From Schistocerca nitens (taxonomy: Eukaryota; Arthropoda; Insecta; Orthoptera; Acrididae): 64,000 bases of DNA. A program made the position numbers and the translations under genes. A model generated the notes under the pieces. The model was given only the letters and a program-made list of their open reading frames with translations. It had not been told where the DNA came from and ran no database searches. Where the stretch lies: assembly GCF_023898315.1 (NCBI RefSeq), contig NC_064616.1, positions 645,912,974 through 645,976,973 on the forward strand, in the 5' to 3' direction. Within the stretch, counting starts at the first letter, position 1. The number at the start of each line of letters is the position of its first letter. Positions 50,880 through 64,000 of this stretch are shown here, piece after piece.

Positions 50880-52365
50880 GCAACTGAAAAAAGTCCAGGT
50901 GACTCGCTAAATTTCAGACCAATATCCATAACATCGGTTAGCTGCAGAATCATTGAACATGTTCTCAATTAAAATATAATAAATTTTCTTGAGACTCAGA
51001 AGCCAATGTCCATGAATCAGCATAATTTTAGAAAGCATTGCTCCTGCAAGACTCAGCTTGCCCTTTTCTCATATTATATACTGTGAACTATGGATGAAGA
51101 TCAACAGCCAGATTCCATATTTCTAGATTTACAGAAAGCCATTCGACAAGGTGGTCCACTGCAGGTTGTTAAAGATACGAGCGTATGAAATAGTTTCCTA
51201 TTTAAGTGAGTGGCTTGATGACTTCTTAGGTAATAGAACCCACTATGTTGTCCTCGATTGCTAGTGTTCATCGCAGACTAGCACATCATCAGGAGTGTCC
51301 CAGGGAAGTGTTATAGGACCAATATTATTTTCTATATACATAAATGATGTGGCAGACAGGGTGAGCAGCAATCTGCAGTTGTTTGCTGATAATGCTGTGG
51401 TGTATGAGAAGGTGTCATCGTTGAGTGACTGTAGGAGGATACAAGACGACTTCCCAAAATTTCTAGTTGGTGTGATGGATAGCAGTTAGCTCTGAAAGCA
51501 GAAAAAATTTAAGTTAATGCAGATGAGTAGGAAAAACAGACCCGTAATGGTCTGGCACAGAATTCTTAGTGTCCTGCTTGATGCAGTCATGTTGTTTAAA
51601 TATCTGGGAGTAATGTTGTGAAGCACGTGAGGATTTGTGGTAGGGAAAGCAATTGGTTCAAATGGCTCCGAGCACTATGGGACTTAACATCTGAGGTCAT
51701 CAGTCCCCTAGAACTTAGAACTACTTAAACCTAACTAACCTAAGGACATCACACACATCCATGCCCGAGGCAGGATTCGAACCTGCGACCATAGTGGTCG
51801 CACGGTTCCAGACTGACGCGCCTAGAACCGCTCGGCCACACTGAGGGAAAGCAATTAGTCAACATCAGTTTATTGGGAGAATTCTGGGAAAGTGTGGTTC
51901 ATCTGTAAAGGAGCCCACATATAGGATGCTAGTGTGACATATTCTTAAGTACTGAGTGTTTGGGATCTGTACCAGGTTGGATTAAAGGAAAACATCAAAG
52001 CAGTTCCGAGGTGGGCTGCAAGATTTGTTACCAATAGGTTCAAACAACATGTAAGTGTTACCAAGATGGTTTGGGAACTCAAATGAGAATCCCTGGAGGG
52101 AAAGCAATCTTCTTTTCGTGGAATACTATTGAGAAAATTTAGAGCACAGGCATTTGAAGCTGACTGGAGAACAGTTCTACTGCCACCAACATACATTTCG
52201 CTTAAGGATCATGAAGATATGATACAAGAAATTAGGGCTCATATGAGGCATGTAGTTGATACCAGTGGAACAGGAAAGAAAATGACTACTAATGGTACAG
52301 GATACTCTCCACCACACACCGTATGGCATCTTGCAGATTACATATGTAGATGTATTGTGGCCACA
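50880..52365 (+). pseudogene. LINE ORF2 remnant, RT palm to C-terminus
   Basis: Recognisable: ISITSVSCRIIEH-like start, FDKVVHCRLLKIRAYE (motif A region), SGVSQGSVIGPILFSIYIND (motif B, 51,295), LQLFADNAVVYEKV (motif C, FADN instead of FADD), LFKYLGVML, then after the SINE RRWFGNSN-like and FRGILLRKFRAQAFEADWRT, LPPTYISLKDHEDMIQEIRA. Stops and frame changes throughout. Confidence 0.8.
51655..51844 (-). mobile_element. tRNA-derived SINE, family 1
   Basis: Reverse full-length copy with a perfect 12-bp target duplication GGGAAAGCAATT (51,643-51,654 and 51,845-51,856), inside LINE ORF2. Confidence 0.92.
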
Positions 52366-52400
52366 TTTCACTTGTCTATAGTATGCTGGCAAGTGTAGCT

Positions 52401-55137
<2,737 letters not shown>

Positions 55138-57238
55138 ACATCTACATCTACGTGATTACTCTGCTATTCCACAATAAAGAGAACCTGGCAGAGGATTCAA
55201 TGAATAACCTTAAAGCTGTCTCTACCGTTCCACTCTCTAACGGCGCGTGGGAAAAACGAGCACTCAAATTTTTCTGTGCTAGCCCTGATTTTTCTTATTT
55301 TATCATGATGATCATTTCTCCCTAGGTAGGTGGGTGGGTGCCAAAAGAATGTTTCCACAATTGGAGGGGAAAACTGGTGATTGAAATTTCATGAGATCCT
55401 GTCACAATGAAAAATGCCTTTGTTTTAATGATTGCCACTCGAATTCATGTATCATGTCTGTGGCACTATCTCCCCAATTTCATGATAATACTAAACAAGC
55501 TGCCCTTCTTTGAACTTTTTTTGGTGTCAACCATCAGTCCCACCTGATGCGGATCCCACACCACACAGCAATACTCCAGAATTGATCAGACAAGCTTGGT
55601 GCAAGCAGTTTCTTTAATAGACCTTTTGCATCTTTTAAGTGTTCTGCCAATGAATCACAGTCTTTGGGTTGCTCTACCCACAACATTATCTACGTGATTG
55701 TTCCAATTTAGGTTATTTGTAACTGTGATCCCTAAGTATTTAGTTGAATTTACAGCCTTCAGGTTTGTGCGACTTATTGCCTAATCAAAATTTAGCAGAT
55801 TTCTTTTAGTACCCATGTGAATAACTTCACACTTTTATTTATTCAGAGTCAACTGCCACTTTTCACATCACACAGATATCGTATCTAATTCATTTTGGTC
55901 ATCTGATGACTTTACAAGATGGTAAACGACAGCATCATCTGCAAACAATCTAATAGATCTACTCAGATTGTCTCCCATGTCACTGATATAGATCAGGAAC
56001 AATAGAGGGCCTCTAATATTTCCTTGGGGAATGCCGGATATTACTTCTGTTTTACTCGATGACGTTATGTCACTCACTATGAACTGTGACCCCTCTGACA
56101 GGAAATCACAAATCCAGTTGGACAACTGAGGCAATATTCCATAGGAACGCAGTTTGGTTAGAAGGTACTTGTGAGGAACGGTGTTGAAAGCCTTCTGGAA
56201 ATCTAAAAATATGGAATCAATTTGACATCACCTGTCAATAGCACTCATTACGACACGAGTATAAAGAGCTAGTTGTGTTCCGCAAGACCAATATTTTCTG
56301 AATCCATGCTGACTATGTGTCTGTAAACTGTTTTCTTCGAGGTACTTCATAATGTTCAAACACAGTGCATCACCCAAAACCCTACTGCAAATTGATTTTA
56401 GTGATATGGGCCTGTAGTTCATTGGAGTACTCCATTTTCCTTTTTGGGTATTGGTGCGTCTTGAGCAATTTTCCAGTCTTTAGGCGCAGATCTTTCTGTG
56501 AGCAGGTGGTTGCATATAATTGCTAAATATGGAGCTATTTTATCAGCATACTCTGAAAGGAACCTGACTGGTATACAATCTGGACTGGAGGTTTGCCTTT
56601 ATTAAGTGATTTAAGCTGCTTTGCTACACCGAGGATATCTACTACTTTGTTTCTCATCTTGGCAGTTATTCATGATTGGAATTCTGGAATATTTACTTTG
56701 TCTTCTTTGGTGAATGAGTTTCGGAAAACTGTGTTTAATAACTCTGCTTTAGTGGCACTGTCATCAGTGACTTCACCGTTATCACACAGTGAAGGTATTG
56801 ATTGTGTATTACCATTAATGTGCTTTACGTATGACCAGAATCTCTCTGGGTTTTCTGCCAGATTCCGAGACAGAATTTTGTTGTGGAAATTATTATAAGC
56901 ATCTCACATGGAAGTATGCACCATCTTTCGAACTTCTGCAAGACTTTGCCAATCTTGGGGATTTTGCGTTCTTTTAAATTTGGCATGTTCTTTTCATTGC
57001 TTCTGCAACAGCGATCAGACCCGTTTTGTGTACCATGGGGGATCAGTACCATCACTTATTAATTTATGTGGTACATCTCTCTCAACTGCCGTCAATACTA
57101 TCTCTTTGAAATCATTCCACAACTTTTCTACACTTACATGATCAGAACAGGAGGAGTGGAGAGTGTGTCTTAAAAAGGCTTTAAGAGCATTCCTGTCTCA
57201 TTCAATATCAGTAACTGTCATGGTAAAGCCTAACCTAA
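55138..57238 (-). mobile_element. CR1-like LINE, decayed
   Basis: Minus-strand relative of 43,270-48,430 from the ORF2 linker to the 3' end (ATCTACATCTACGTG at 55,138). It retains KLISDGTDPPWYTK-like linker (57,010-57,060), SMNYRPISLKSICSRVL (56,400), NSLQTHSQHGFRKYWSCGTQ, SGIPQGNIRGPLLFLIYISD (motif B) and SIRLFADDAVVYHL (motif C, 55,935). Stops, a changed PQGN and frameshifts. A Tc1 inserted at its upstream edge (57,241), and no clear LINE sequence follows beyond it. Confidence 0.83.
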
Positions 57239-57240
57239 TA

Positions 57241-58219
57241 CACTACTGGCCATTAAAATTGCTACACCATGAAGATGATGTGCTATAGACGCAAAATTTA
57301 ACCGACAGGAAGAAGATGCTGTGATATGCAAATGATTAGCTTTTATAGAGCATTCACACAAGGTTGGCGCCGATGGCAGCACCTACAACGTGCTGACATG
57401 AGGAAAGTTTCCAACCGATTTCGCATACACAAACAGCAGTTGATCGGCATTGCCTGGTGAAACGTTGTTGTGATGCCTCGTGTGAGGAGGAGAAATGTGT
57501 ACCATCACGTTTCGGACTGATAAAGGTCGGAGTGTAGCCTATCGCAATTGCGGTTTATCGTATCACGACGTTGCTGCTTGCACTGGTCGAGATCCAATGA
57601 CTGTTAGCAGAATATGGAATCGGAGGGTTCATGAGGGTAATGCGGAACGCCGTGCTGGATCCCAACGGCCTCGTATCACTAGCAGTCGAGATGACAGGCA
57701 TCTTATCCGCATGGCTGTAATGGATTGTGCAGCTACGTCTCGATCCCCGAGTTAACAGATGGGTATGTTTGCAAGGCAACAACCATCTGCACGAACAGTT
57801 CCACAATGTTTGCAGCAGCATGGACTATCAGCTTGGAGACCATGGCTGCAGTTACCCTTGACGCTGCATCACAGACAGGAGCGCCTGCGATGGTGTACTC
57901 AACGATGAACTTGGGTGCACGAATGGCAAAACGTCATTTTTTTGGATGAATCCAGGTTCTGTTTACAGCATCATGATGGTCGCATCCGTGTTTGGCGACA
58001 TCGAGGTGAATATCTCTGTTTGACTCATTGGCCAGGCATATCAAGGCCGTTATTATGGCCAGAGGTGGTTGTTCTGGGTACTGATTTCTCAGGATCTATG
58101 CACCCAAATTGCGTGAAAATGTAATCACATGTTAGTTCTAGTACAATATATTTGTCCAATGAATACCCGTTTACCATCTGCATTTCTTCTTGGTGTAGCA
58201 ATTTTAATGGCCAGTAGTG
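57241..58219 (+). mobile_element. Tc1-family transposon, internally deleted (979 bp)
   Basis: Inverted ends CACTACTGGCCATTAAAATT and its complement are bounded by TA at 57,239 and 58,220. The terminal repeats are about 30 bp. The middle and C-terminal part of the transposase are missing. This is a different Tc1 family from the one at 23,007 and 46,145. Confidence 0.93.
57470..58010 (+). pseudogene. Tc1 transposase, N-terminal part
   Basis: MPRVRRRN start, then (frame shifted) RSVAYRNCGLSYHDVAA and GRDPMTVSRIWNRRVHEG (first and second helix-turn-helix), RMAVMDCAATSRSPS followed by a stop, LPLTLHHRQERLRWC, and the first catalytic aspartate in VIFLDESRFCLQHHDGRIRV. The second D and the E are lost in the internal deletion, so catalysis is impossible even apart from the frameshifts. 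Confidence 0.85.
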
Positions 58220-58920
58220 TATGCCCTGATTTAAAGAACCTGAGTAAAGGGAGAAGAGAAGGTGACCTAATGAGCCAAAGATACAACAGAAACCCACAAG
58301 ATGGATAAGGGAAAGGTAGCTTGAAAAAAAAAATAAAATAAAAAAATAAAATTTCTTTGGTATTTCTATCTCAATACAAAGTGTCAATAATGAGCACACC
58401 ACTGCCTTTTTATCTTATTTTAACTCAATATGTCTTCCATTATTTACTGATTAAAAAAACTGCATTTTATTATTATTTTTTACAGAACATCATGTTAATC
58501 ATTGACTGTAGAAATTTCTGCAGTCAACAACAAATATAATGTCTTTTAAAAAATTCTACTGACTGGACCACAACCTTGAGAAGTTAATTACTCTCAACAG
58601 TCAATTCTTTAATATATATTAGAAGTTTATTTATAGAAGTTTCCATACAACATACGGATATAAAATCTTTGATAACTAGTGTGGATGCTTTTCCATTAAT
58701 TTTCTCAATATCTGTTAACTACTGAGGTAAGGTCTAAACGACCAAATGTGAAAAACTTTCCGTTTAAGGCTATAGCACTAACTATTAATAATTTGAGGTT
58801 CCCATTCTAAGAGTTAATTCAGGATCTGGAAAGTATTATCTACCATCCACCCAACAAAACAGCTGAAAAAGCCATCATGTAAGAGTACAGTTTACACATC
58901 CTTTATATCCATATATGTTA
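58220..58920. other. Unassigned AT-rich interval
   Basis: About 0.7 kb with A-rich runs (58,324-58,352). No coding or repeat identity recognised. Confidence 0.4.
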
Positions 58921-59250
58921 GTTAAGATGGTGGCGAGTATAGATGTGGTAGTAAATCGCTCCATAAATTGTGAGTATTTAGCATCTATAAGGTACATATT
59001 ATGTGACAAAATTGTGTAAAGTGGAATTAGAACATGCTCGGTGATGCCTAAATGGTATCACTCACATTGCTTCGTGAAAATAAAACAAGAAAACCTTTTG
59101 TGTGCTTGTGGAACAAAGTTTAACAGATGTTCGGACACAACTGAAATGTACCGCGCAAATTGTGAACCTATAGTATTAGAAACACTGCAGAATGAACTGA
59201 AAGCAACAAGATAACATGTTCAGTTGTTGTAAAATATTGTTAAAAGCCTA

Positions 59251-60474
59251 TCTGACCCACACTTAAAGAACTCTCACAATTTCAGGAGCACACTGAACCA
59301 AAGAAGTGTGCAAAACCTAAATCTGCTTCAAACAATTTTAAAGTTCCGTTAAGAAACGGATTTCAGTGTCTCATTACAGATTGTAAAGTTAATAATGACG
59401 AGTCCAGCAACACGCACCAAGATTATTTATCTGAATTGGCGGGAAGTAAACGCAAAATGTCAGAAAAATGTAACTGCTGCGACAATGCAAATAAAATGAC
59501 GAAAATAAACTTTAGTGGGCCTACAGTTTTGCTTACCGACAGCCACGGAAGAGGAGTTGCGGGTATTCTTTGCCTCCAGCAAGAGCTCTCTGTTGCAAGT
59601 GTTGTGAAACCTGGAGCAGGTCTGACAGAAGTTCTAAAAGAAACTATACTGCATGTCGCAAAGTGAATGTATAGTAATAATGGGTGGGGCAAATGATGTG
59701 TATAAGAATGAACTAATAGTGGCAAACAGTGTTTTAAGAAATGCACTATGTACATTAGTGAATCAAAACGTGATCGTGGTAGGCATAACACACAGGTATG
59801 ATCTTATTGAATCTTCTTGTGTGAACAGAGAGATCCAAAAAGCGAACAGAATGTACAAAAAGATCTGCAAGGCCACTTCAAATGCGTTTTTCCTTAATAT
59901 TTGTGACCTGGAGAGAAAGCACTTTACTACACATGGAATGCATTTAAATAAATGGGGCAAATCGCTACTCAGCCAGAAGATCAAGGCATTAGTGGAAAGT
60001 GTTTCTCCTAGAAGTAAGAAATGTAATCCAATCGCATTGTCGATGGTAAAGGAGAGCTGCAATGTATATTGCCTACCAACTACTCCAGCTGCTGCAGTAA
60101 CACAACTTGAAGAAACATTGATTACAGAAGAACGTGTTGGGAGAGAAGCAGGCATATTAACAGCTACAACAGATGGAACAACACAGCAAGGAACAGAGGA
60201 AACAGAAACAGAGAAAACAGAAAGGGTGGTAGCATACTCAGCTACAGAAACTATTGCCCCATCAAGTGGTACAGGTATCCATTGTGCAGCAACATCTGAA
60301 CTACTCACAAGGGCAACCCAGTCATTGAGATCAAGACATGAACATGAAGAAGGGAAGAGAGTTCAACAAGCAGTAGCAGTGTCAAGTGTTGTGGGTAAGC
60401 GAAAAACAGTTCCTTCTCTCCCTGTAAACAATTTTTTAGTCAAAGGCAGCAAGGAGAAGAAGCCCATAAGGTAA
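59251..60474 (+). pseudogene. LINE ORF1, SGNH/GDSL-esterase-like
   Basis: Block I VLLTDSHGRGVAGILC (DSH nucleophile region, 59,527), block III CIVIMGGANDVYKNEL (GGAND, 59,682), RYDLIESSCVNREI, and the C-terminal KHFTTHGMHLNKWGKSLLSQ with the catalytic His (59,925). A long, low-complexity, Thr/Glu-rich tail follows to KKPIR. A one-base shift near 59,650 separates the N-terminal frame from 59,653-60,474. Upstream the frame is open from about 59,250 without an ATG. Earlier sequence (58,930-59,090) encodes a PHD-like KWYHSHCF with nearby cysteines, a plausible ORF1 N-terminus in other frames. Confidence 0.78.
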
Positions 60475-60519
60475 ATAGTGCATGAGATTTAATATCCCCT
60501 CACCATAATGGTACATCTG

Positions 60520-61200
60520 TGAGGAAAGACAGGTTTGATCTTAAAATATGCTATCTTAACATTCAAGAAGTGAGGGATAAGGAACTTCTTGTCAATAATC
60601 TTGGAATAGAAAAAGGGTTTGATATTTTGTGTTTGAGTGAACACTGGGCTACTGAGAGTGACCTAACATTTGTTTAATTTGTTAGTTATAATACAGCCAA
60701 TAGCTACTGCAGAAAATTGCATTTAAGAGGTGGTGTAGCAATCTATGTTAACAAGTCATTTAGATGTTCAGTCAGTAGATTGGATCTAGATTTTCTGTGT
60801 GATGAACTGAACTTTGAAGCTACTGGTATAGTTTTAGACAGTTTTAAGTTATTGGTAATATCCCTGTATAGATCACCTAAGGGCATCATCAGTGTATTTC
60901 TAGATAAACTGGACCAGCTCTTACATGTACTTGGTGAAACTAGATGGATAAATTATGATATTGTAATAGGTGGTGATCTGAATTCAGATTTTGATGTAAC
61001 AACACACAAACGTAAAGTCACTGAACTTTAAAATCTGCTAAGACAATCCAACTTACGCTGTGTCAATAATGGGCCCACAAGAGAACAAGCATGTCTTGAC
61101 AATATTTTTGTTAATCTTAAAACAACAGACGAATCATGTGTTGTGTCCGAGTTTGCATTTTCTGATCATAGCTCTGTAAGCTTAAATTATACAAGTATGT
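60520..61200 (+). pseudogene. LINE ORF2 endonuclease
   Basis: DLKICYLNIQEVRDKE, FDILCLSEHWATESD (catalytic E), then a stop at about 60,676, HLRGGVAIYVNKSFRC, LLVISLYRSPKG, YDIVIGGDLNSDFDV (D, N), a stop at about 61,030, and SEFAFSDHSSVSLNY (SDH box, 61,165). This is the full span of an apurinic-type endonuclease with two in-frame stops. It is followed by linker sequence and then the repeat insertion. Confidence 0.85.
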
Positions 61201-61479
61201 TCCTTCCTGATAAGACTAGCATAACTAAGCCTGTCCCAAAAACTTTTATCACCAGACCTGTCTCAGATGAAAAAATTCATAGATTTTTTTTAATTCCCTT
61301 GCTGACAGAGAGTGGTTTGGCCAGTGTTATTGAGACACACCCTATACTTTAAGTAATGATTTGCCAGCAAATATACTATTTGATAGGTTTTTTAAAGTAT
61401 TTTTGGCACACTTTAATGACTGAATTCCAACAAAGAAATTCAAAGTAGGCCTAACTGATCGAGTCCTGAAAACTAAAGT

Positions 61480-61951
<472 letters not shown>

Positions 61952-62089
61952 TAAACAAATGTCTAGCTGAAGGATATTTTCCTGATGAGCTTAAACTGTC
62001 TAGGGTAGTTCCAGTTTATAAAAAGCGATAAAGGGACTGCCTCAAGCCACTGGCCAATTTCCATAGTCAAAGAACATAGTACAAAGAAC

Positions 62090-62092
<3 letters not shown>

Positions 62093-62140
<48 letters not shown>
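62093..62140. repeat. (CA)n microsatellite
   Basis: About 24 CA units at the internal deletion junction of the LINE. Confidence 0.95.
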
Positions 62141-62145
<5 letters not shown>

Positions 62146-62419
62146 TATGTTTTAATCTACACGAAAAAGAAGCTACCCGAAGCTAAACGCAGAGAAAATA
62201 TACATTGCTACAACACTAGGACAAATAGATGTATTTATACTCCATTCCACAGACTCTCAAAATCACTGAACAGTTATGAACTAATGGGGCACAAATTATT
62301 TAATAAACTTCCACTAGCTGTTCAAGATTTACCAGAGCAACCATTCAAACAAGCAATGTGTGACTTGTTAGTTGCCCACTCACTCCATGACGAAGGATTT
62401 TATCAATTGTAAAATTATA

Positions 62420-62655
62420 CTGTAATAACAAACTGATTACTCTTTTGCAACAGGAATTATGTAGTAATATAAGTATGACTTTGTAGGATTTCACCAATCG
62501 TAATATAACCATGTAATAACAAACCTATTGTTCCTTTGCAACACGAGTTATATTGTATTATTTGTATGACCTTGTCAACTGTAATATTATACTGTAATAA
62601 CAAAGCTATTGCTCTTTTGGAACATGAATTATATTGTATTATATGTATGACTGTC
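62420..62655 (+). repeat. Three-copy tandem repeat, about 73-90 bp unit, in the LINE 3' UTR
   Basis: Each unit has TGTAATAACAAA, CTCTTTTGCAAC or similar, GAATTATATTGTATTATATG and a TATGACTTTG-like end. Units start near 62,430, 62,511 and 62,593. It explains the repeated HELYCIICMT in the overlapping frame, which is not a gene. Confidence 0.75.
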
Positions 62656-62837
62656 TATTGCCTAATGACAATAAAATTATTCTATTCACAAATTAGTACT
62701 ATTTTAGAAGGTTCATTTACAGTGTAAGAGATTCCAAAATATTCCTTGTAATAAAAAATATCTAAGGAAATGAGAAGCAGCTCTATGCATGAACACTGAT
62801 TGCTCTACTGTGGCGTACCATTATGTAACAGTAACTA

Positions 62838-63198
62838 TACAAGGTTTCTCAGGAGGAATGGTCATAATTCAAAGATATGACTAGAATGATCCTTCGAAAC
62901 AAAAAGAAACTAGTAAATATGGGCTCAAAAACTCATAGCATACGTACTGTGAATCAAATCTTTTCCATTGCAATCTCTTTGCCTTCCATATTTTGAGAGG
63001 TGTGCCAAAAGAAGAAAAAAGTCCAGTAAACATGGGCTCTAAAATGCATACCTTACAAACTATGTGCACTTTTCATATTTGCTACTGTAAGACACATCTC
63101 ATTTACTGGACAAGTGCTCACAGCTTTTAAGGTATGGACTTTAATCATTCCTGTCATATTCCTACATATTGTCCATTTCTCCTGGGACACCCTGTCTA
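62838..63198. mobile_element. Possible MITE
   Basis: Ends are imperfect inverted repeats: the left CTCAGGAGGAATGG and the complement of the right TCCATTTCTCCTGGGACACC share the core CAGGAG(G/A)AATGG. Internally, two related segments (62,896-62,945 and 63,006-63,060) both contain a TATGGGCTC or CATGGGCTCTAAAA stretch. No coding sequence. The superfamily is unknown and the target duplication unresolved. Confidence 0.45.
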
Positions 63199-64000
63199 AT
63201 AAAAGAACATCTGTAATAACACTGTTACTATATGTGAATAAAGCAGTTAGTTGAGCACCATACAGTAGGAGAGGGATGTAACTTTCAAAAATTAGCAGTG
63301 TAATTAGGGACAAGCCCATAGCTCTTTTGTAACAGTTAAATATGCTCATTTCAATTTGAATTTTGAAAGCCCTAAGTGGTAATCACCATGTTTTTAGTCA
63401 CTGTTCACTGAAGGGTAACTGTCAAGCTGTCATCCTTTTTTGTTACGTGTCTGAATGATTCTCAGTACAACTTCTATTTGGAGAACCAGTAATAATTTCC
63501 ATTAATTTTGAAAGCAGTTTTCCTAAATACATCACCAAATAAATTCAACACTATGAAGTCCTCAAAGAAACCTTGAGGCCCATAGGTATCAGAATATGTT
63601 CAAAATAAAAAAGGAAAATCTACAAAACAGCCAGAACAAGCAAACATTGATATTTTAAATGGTATTGCAATATATAATGAGAAGGTGTAAAAGAAGATTC
63701 AGGAGTCTGCACAGCTTGTCAGAAATTTGCAGTAATATGAAATCAAAATGGAATATTGTTGAAAGAAAAAAAGGGAAAGAAGCCACATACATATATCTAA
63801 TTACACAACCATTTATTTCTTGTATTAGATTTAACTTCATTGGAAAGTACATTTAAAGTTTTCACAATGTGACTGAAGACACTTTCTTCATCAACCACTG
63901 TAGATTTAGTAGTACTTCCCAAGGCTTTTGCAACTTTACAAGGCTTTTGTAACTTTACAAGAAGGTAAGGTTTCTACAATACACCTTTTAGTTTGTTAGA
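63199..64000. other. Unassigned AT-rich end of the window
   Basis: Nothing recognised apart from a short direct duplication CAAGGCTTTTG(C/T)AACTTTACAAG at 63,919-63,960. Confidence 0.4.

Larger units (their letters stand above)
49986..52400 (+). mobile_element. CR1-like LINE, internally deleted
   Basis: Esterase-type ORF1 (49,991-50,850) followed directly by the middle of the RT (from about 50,900). The whole endonuclease and RT fingers are missing. The 3' end with the ADYICRC tail is near 52,390. A SINE interrupts it at 51,655. It belongs to the subfamily whose 3' ends are also at 36,451 and 41,285. Confidence 0.8.

Noticed and set aside
62536-62727. Repeat-containing small protein (HELYCIICMT twice)
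   Set aside because: Explained by the DNA tandem repeat in the LINE 3' UTR.

Overview
This 64-kb window looks like gene-poor nuclear DNA from an arthropod with a large, repeat-rich genome, most likely a grasshopper or locust (Schistocerca-like). That assignment rests on recalled similarity of several SINE, RTE and Tc1 sequences and was not checked by search. I see no host gene with a convincing exon structure, no rRNA, no functional tRNA, no CRISPR, and no LTR, retroviral or Polinton genes. Nearly everything that can be named is a transposable element or a fragment of one, often nested.

Layout. 1-5,965: an R1-clade LINE (minus) broken by an RTE LINE and two SINEs. 6,890-27,072: one large modular repeat family of unknown identity. 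It comprises a diverged copy (6,890-12,340, itself split by a CR1-like LINE) and a giant inverted repeat (left arm 12,341-19,322, spacer 19,323-21,319, right arm 21,320-27,072). The arms are roughly 93-99% alike in hand comparison. They carry later arm-specific insertions (a SINE on the left, an intact-looking Tc1 on the right) for which the other arm is the empty site. A short open frame is shared by both arms and by the diverged copy.

27,073-32,110: a Tc1/mariner-superfamily transposon split by an RTE LINE and a SINE, then a CR1-like 3' fragment carrying a double SINE. 32,443-40,632: a second inverted pair of repeats. Its right copy received an R4/Dong-like LINE with a restriction-like endonuclease exactly inside an (AAT)n tract, and the left copy preserves the empty site. 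Between the pair lie a decayed Tc1 and LINE 3' ends.

40,640-49,560: a mariner remnant, LINE fragments, and a CR1-like LINE (43,270-48,430). This LINE has an SGNH-esterase ORF1 and an ORF2 split by a near-identical second copy of the Tc1, producing one continuous chimeric frame of about 1,100 codons. A DDE transposase remnant follows. 49,986-58,219: two more decayed CR1-like LINEs, a SINE and an internally deleted Tc1, separated by AT-rich DNA with microsatellites. 58,921-62,685: another esterase-type LINE, deleted and invaded by simple repeats. 62,838-63,198: a possible MITE. The end of the window is unassigned.

The genes do not form a pathway. What can be reconstructed is an order of insertions: old R1, DDE and CR1 remnants, then RTE and SINE waves, then the Tc1 family and the R4-like LINE as relatively recent arrivals. 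Frame starts were checked by eye. Several long open frames have no ATG at their start, and this is stated where it matters.
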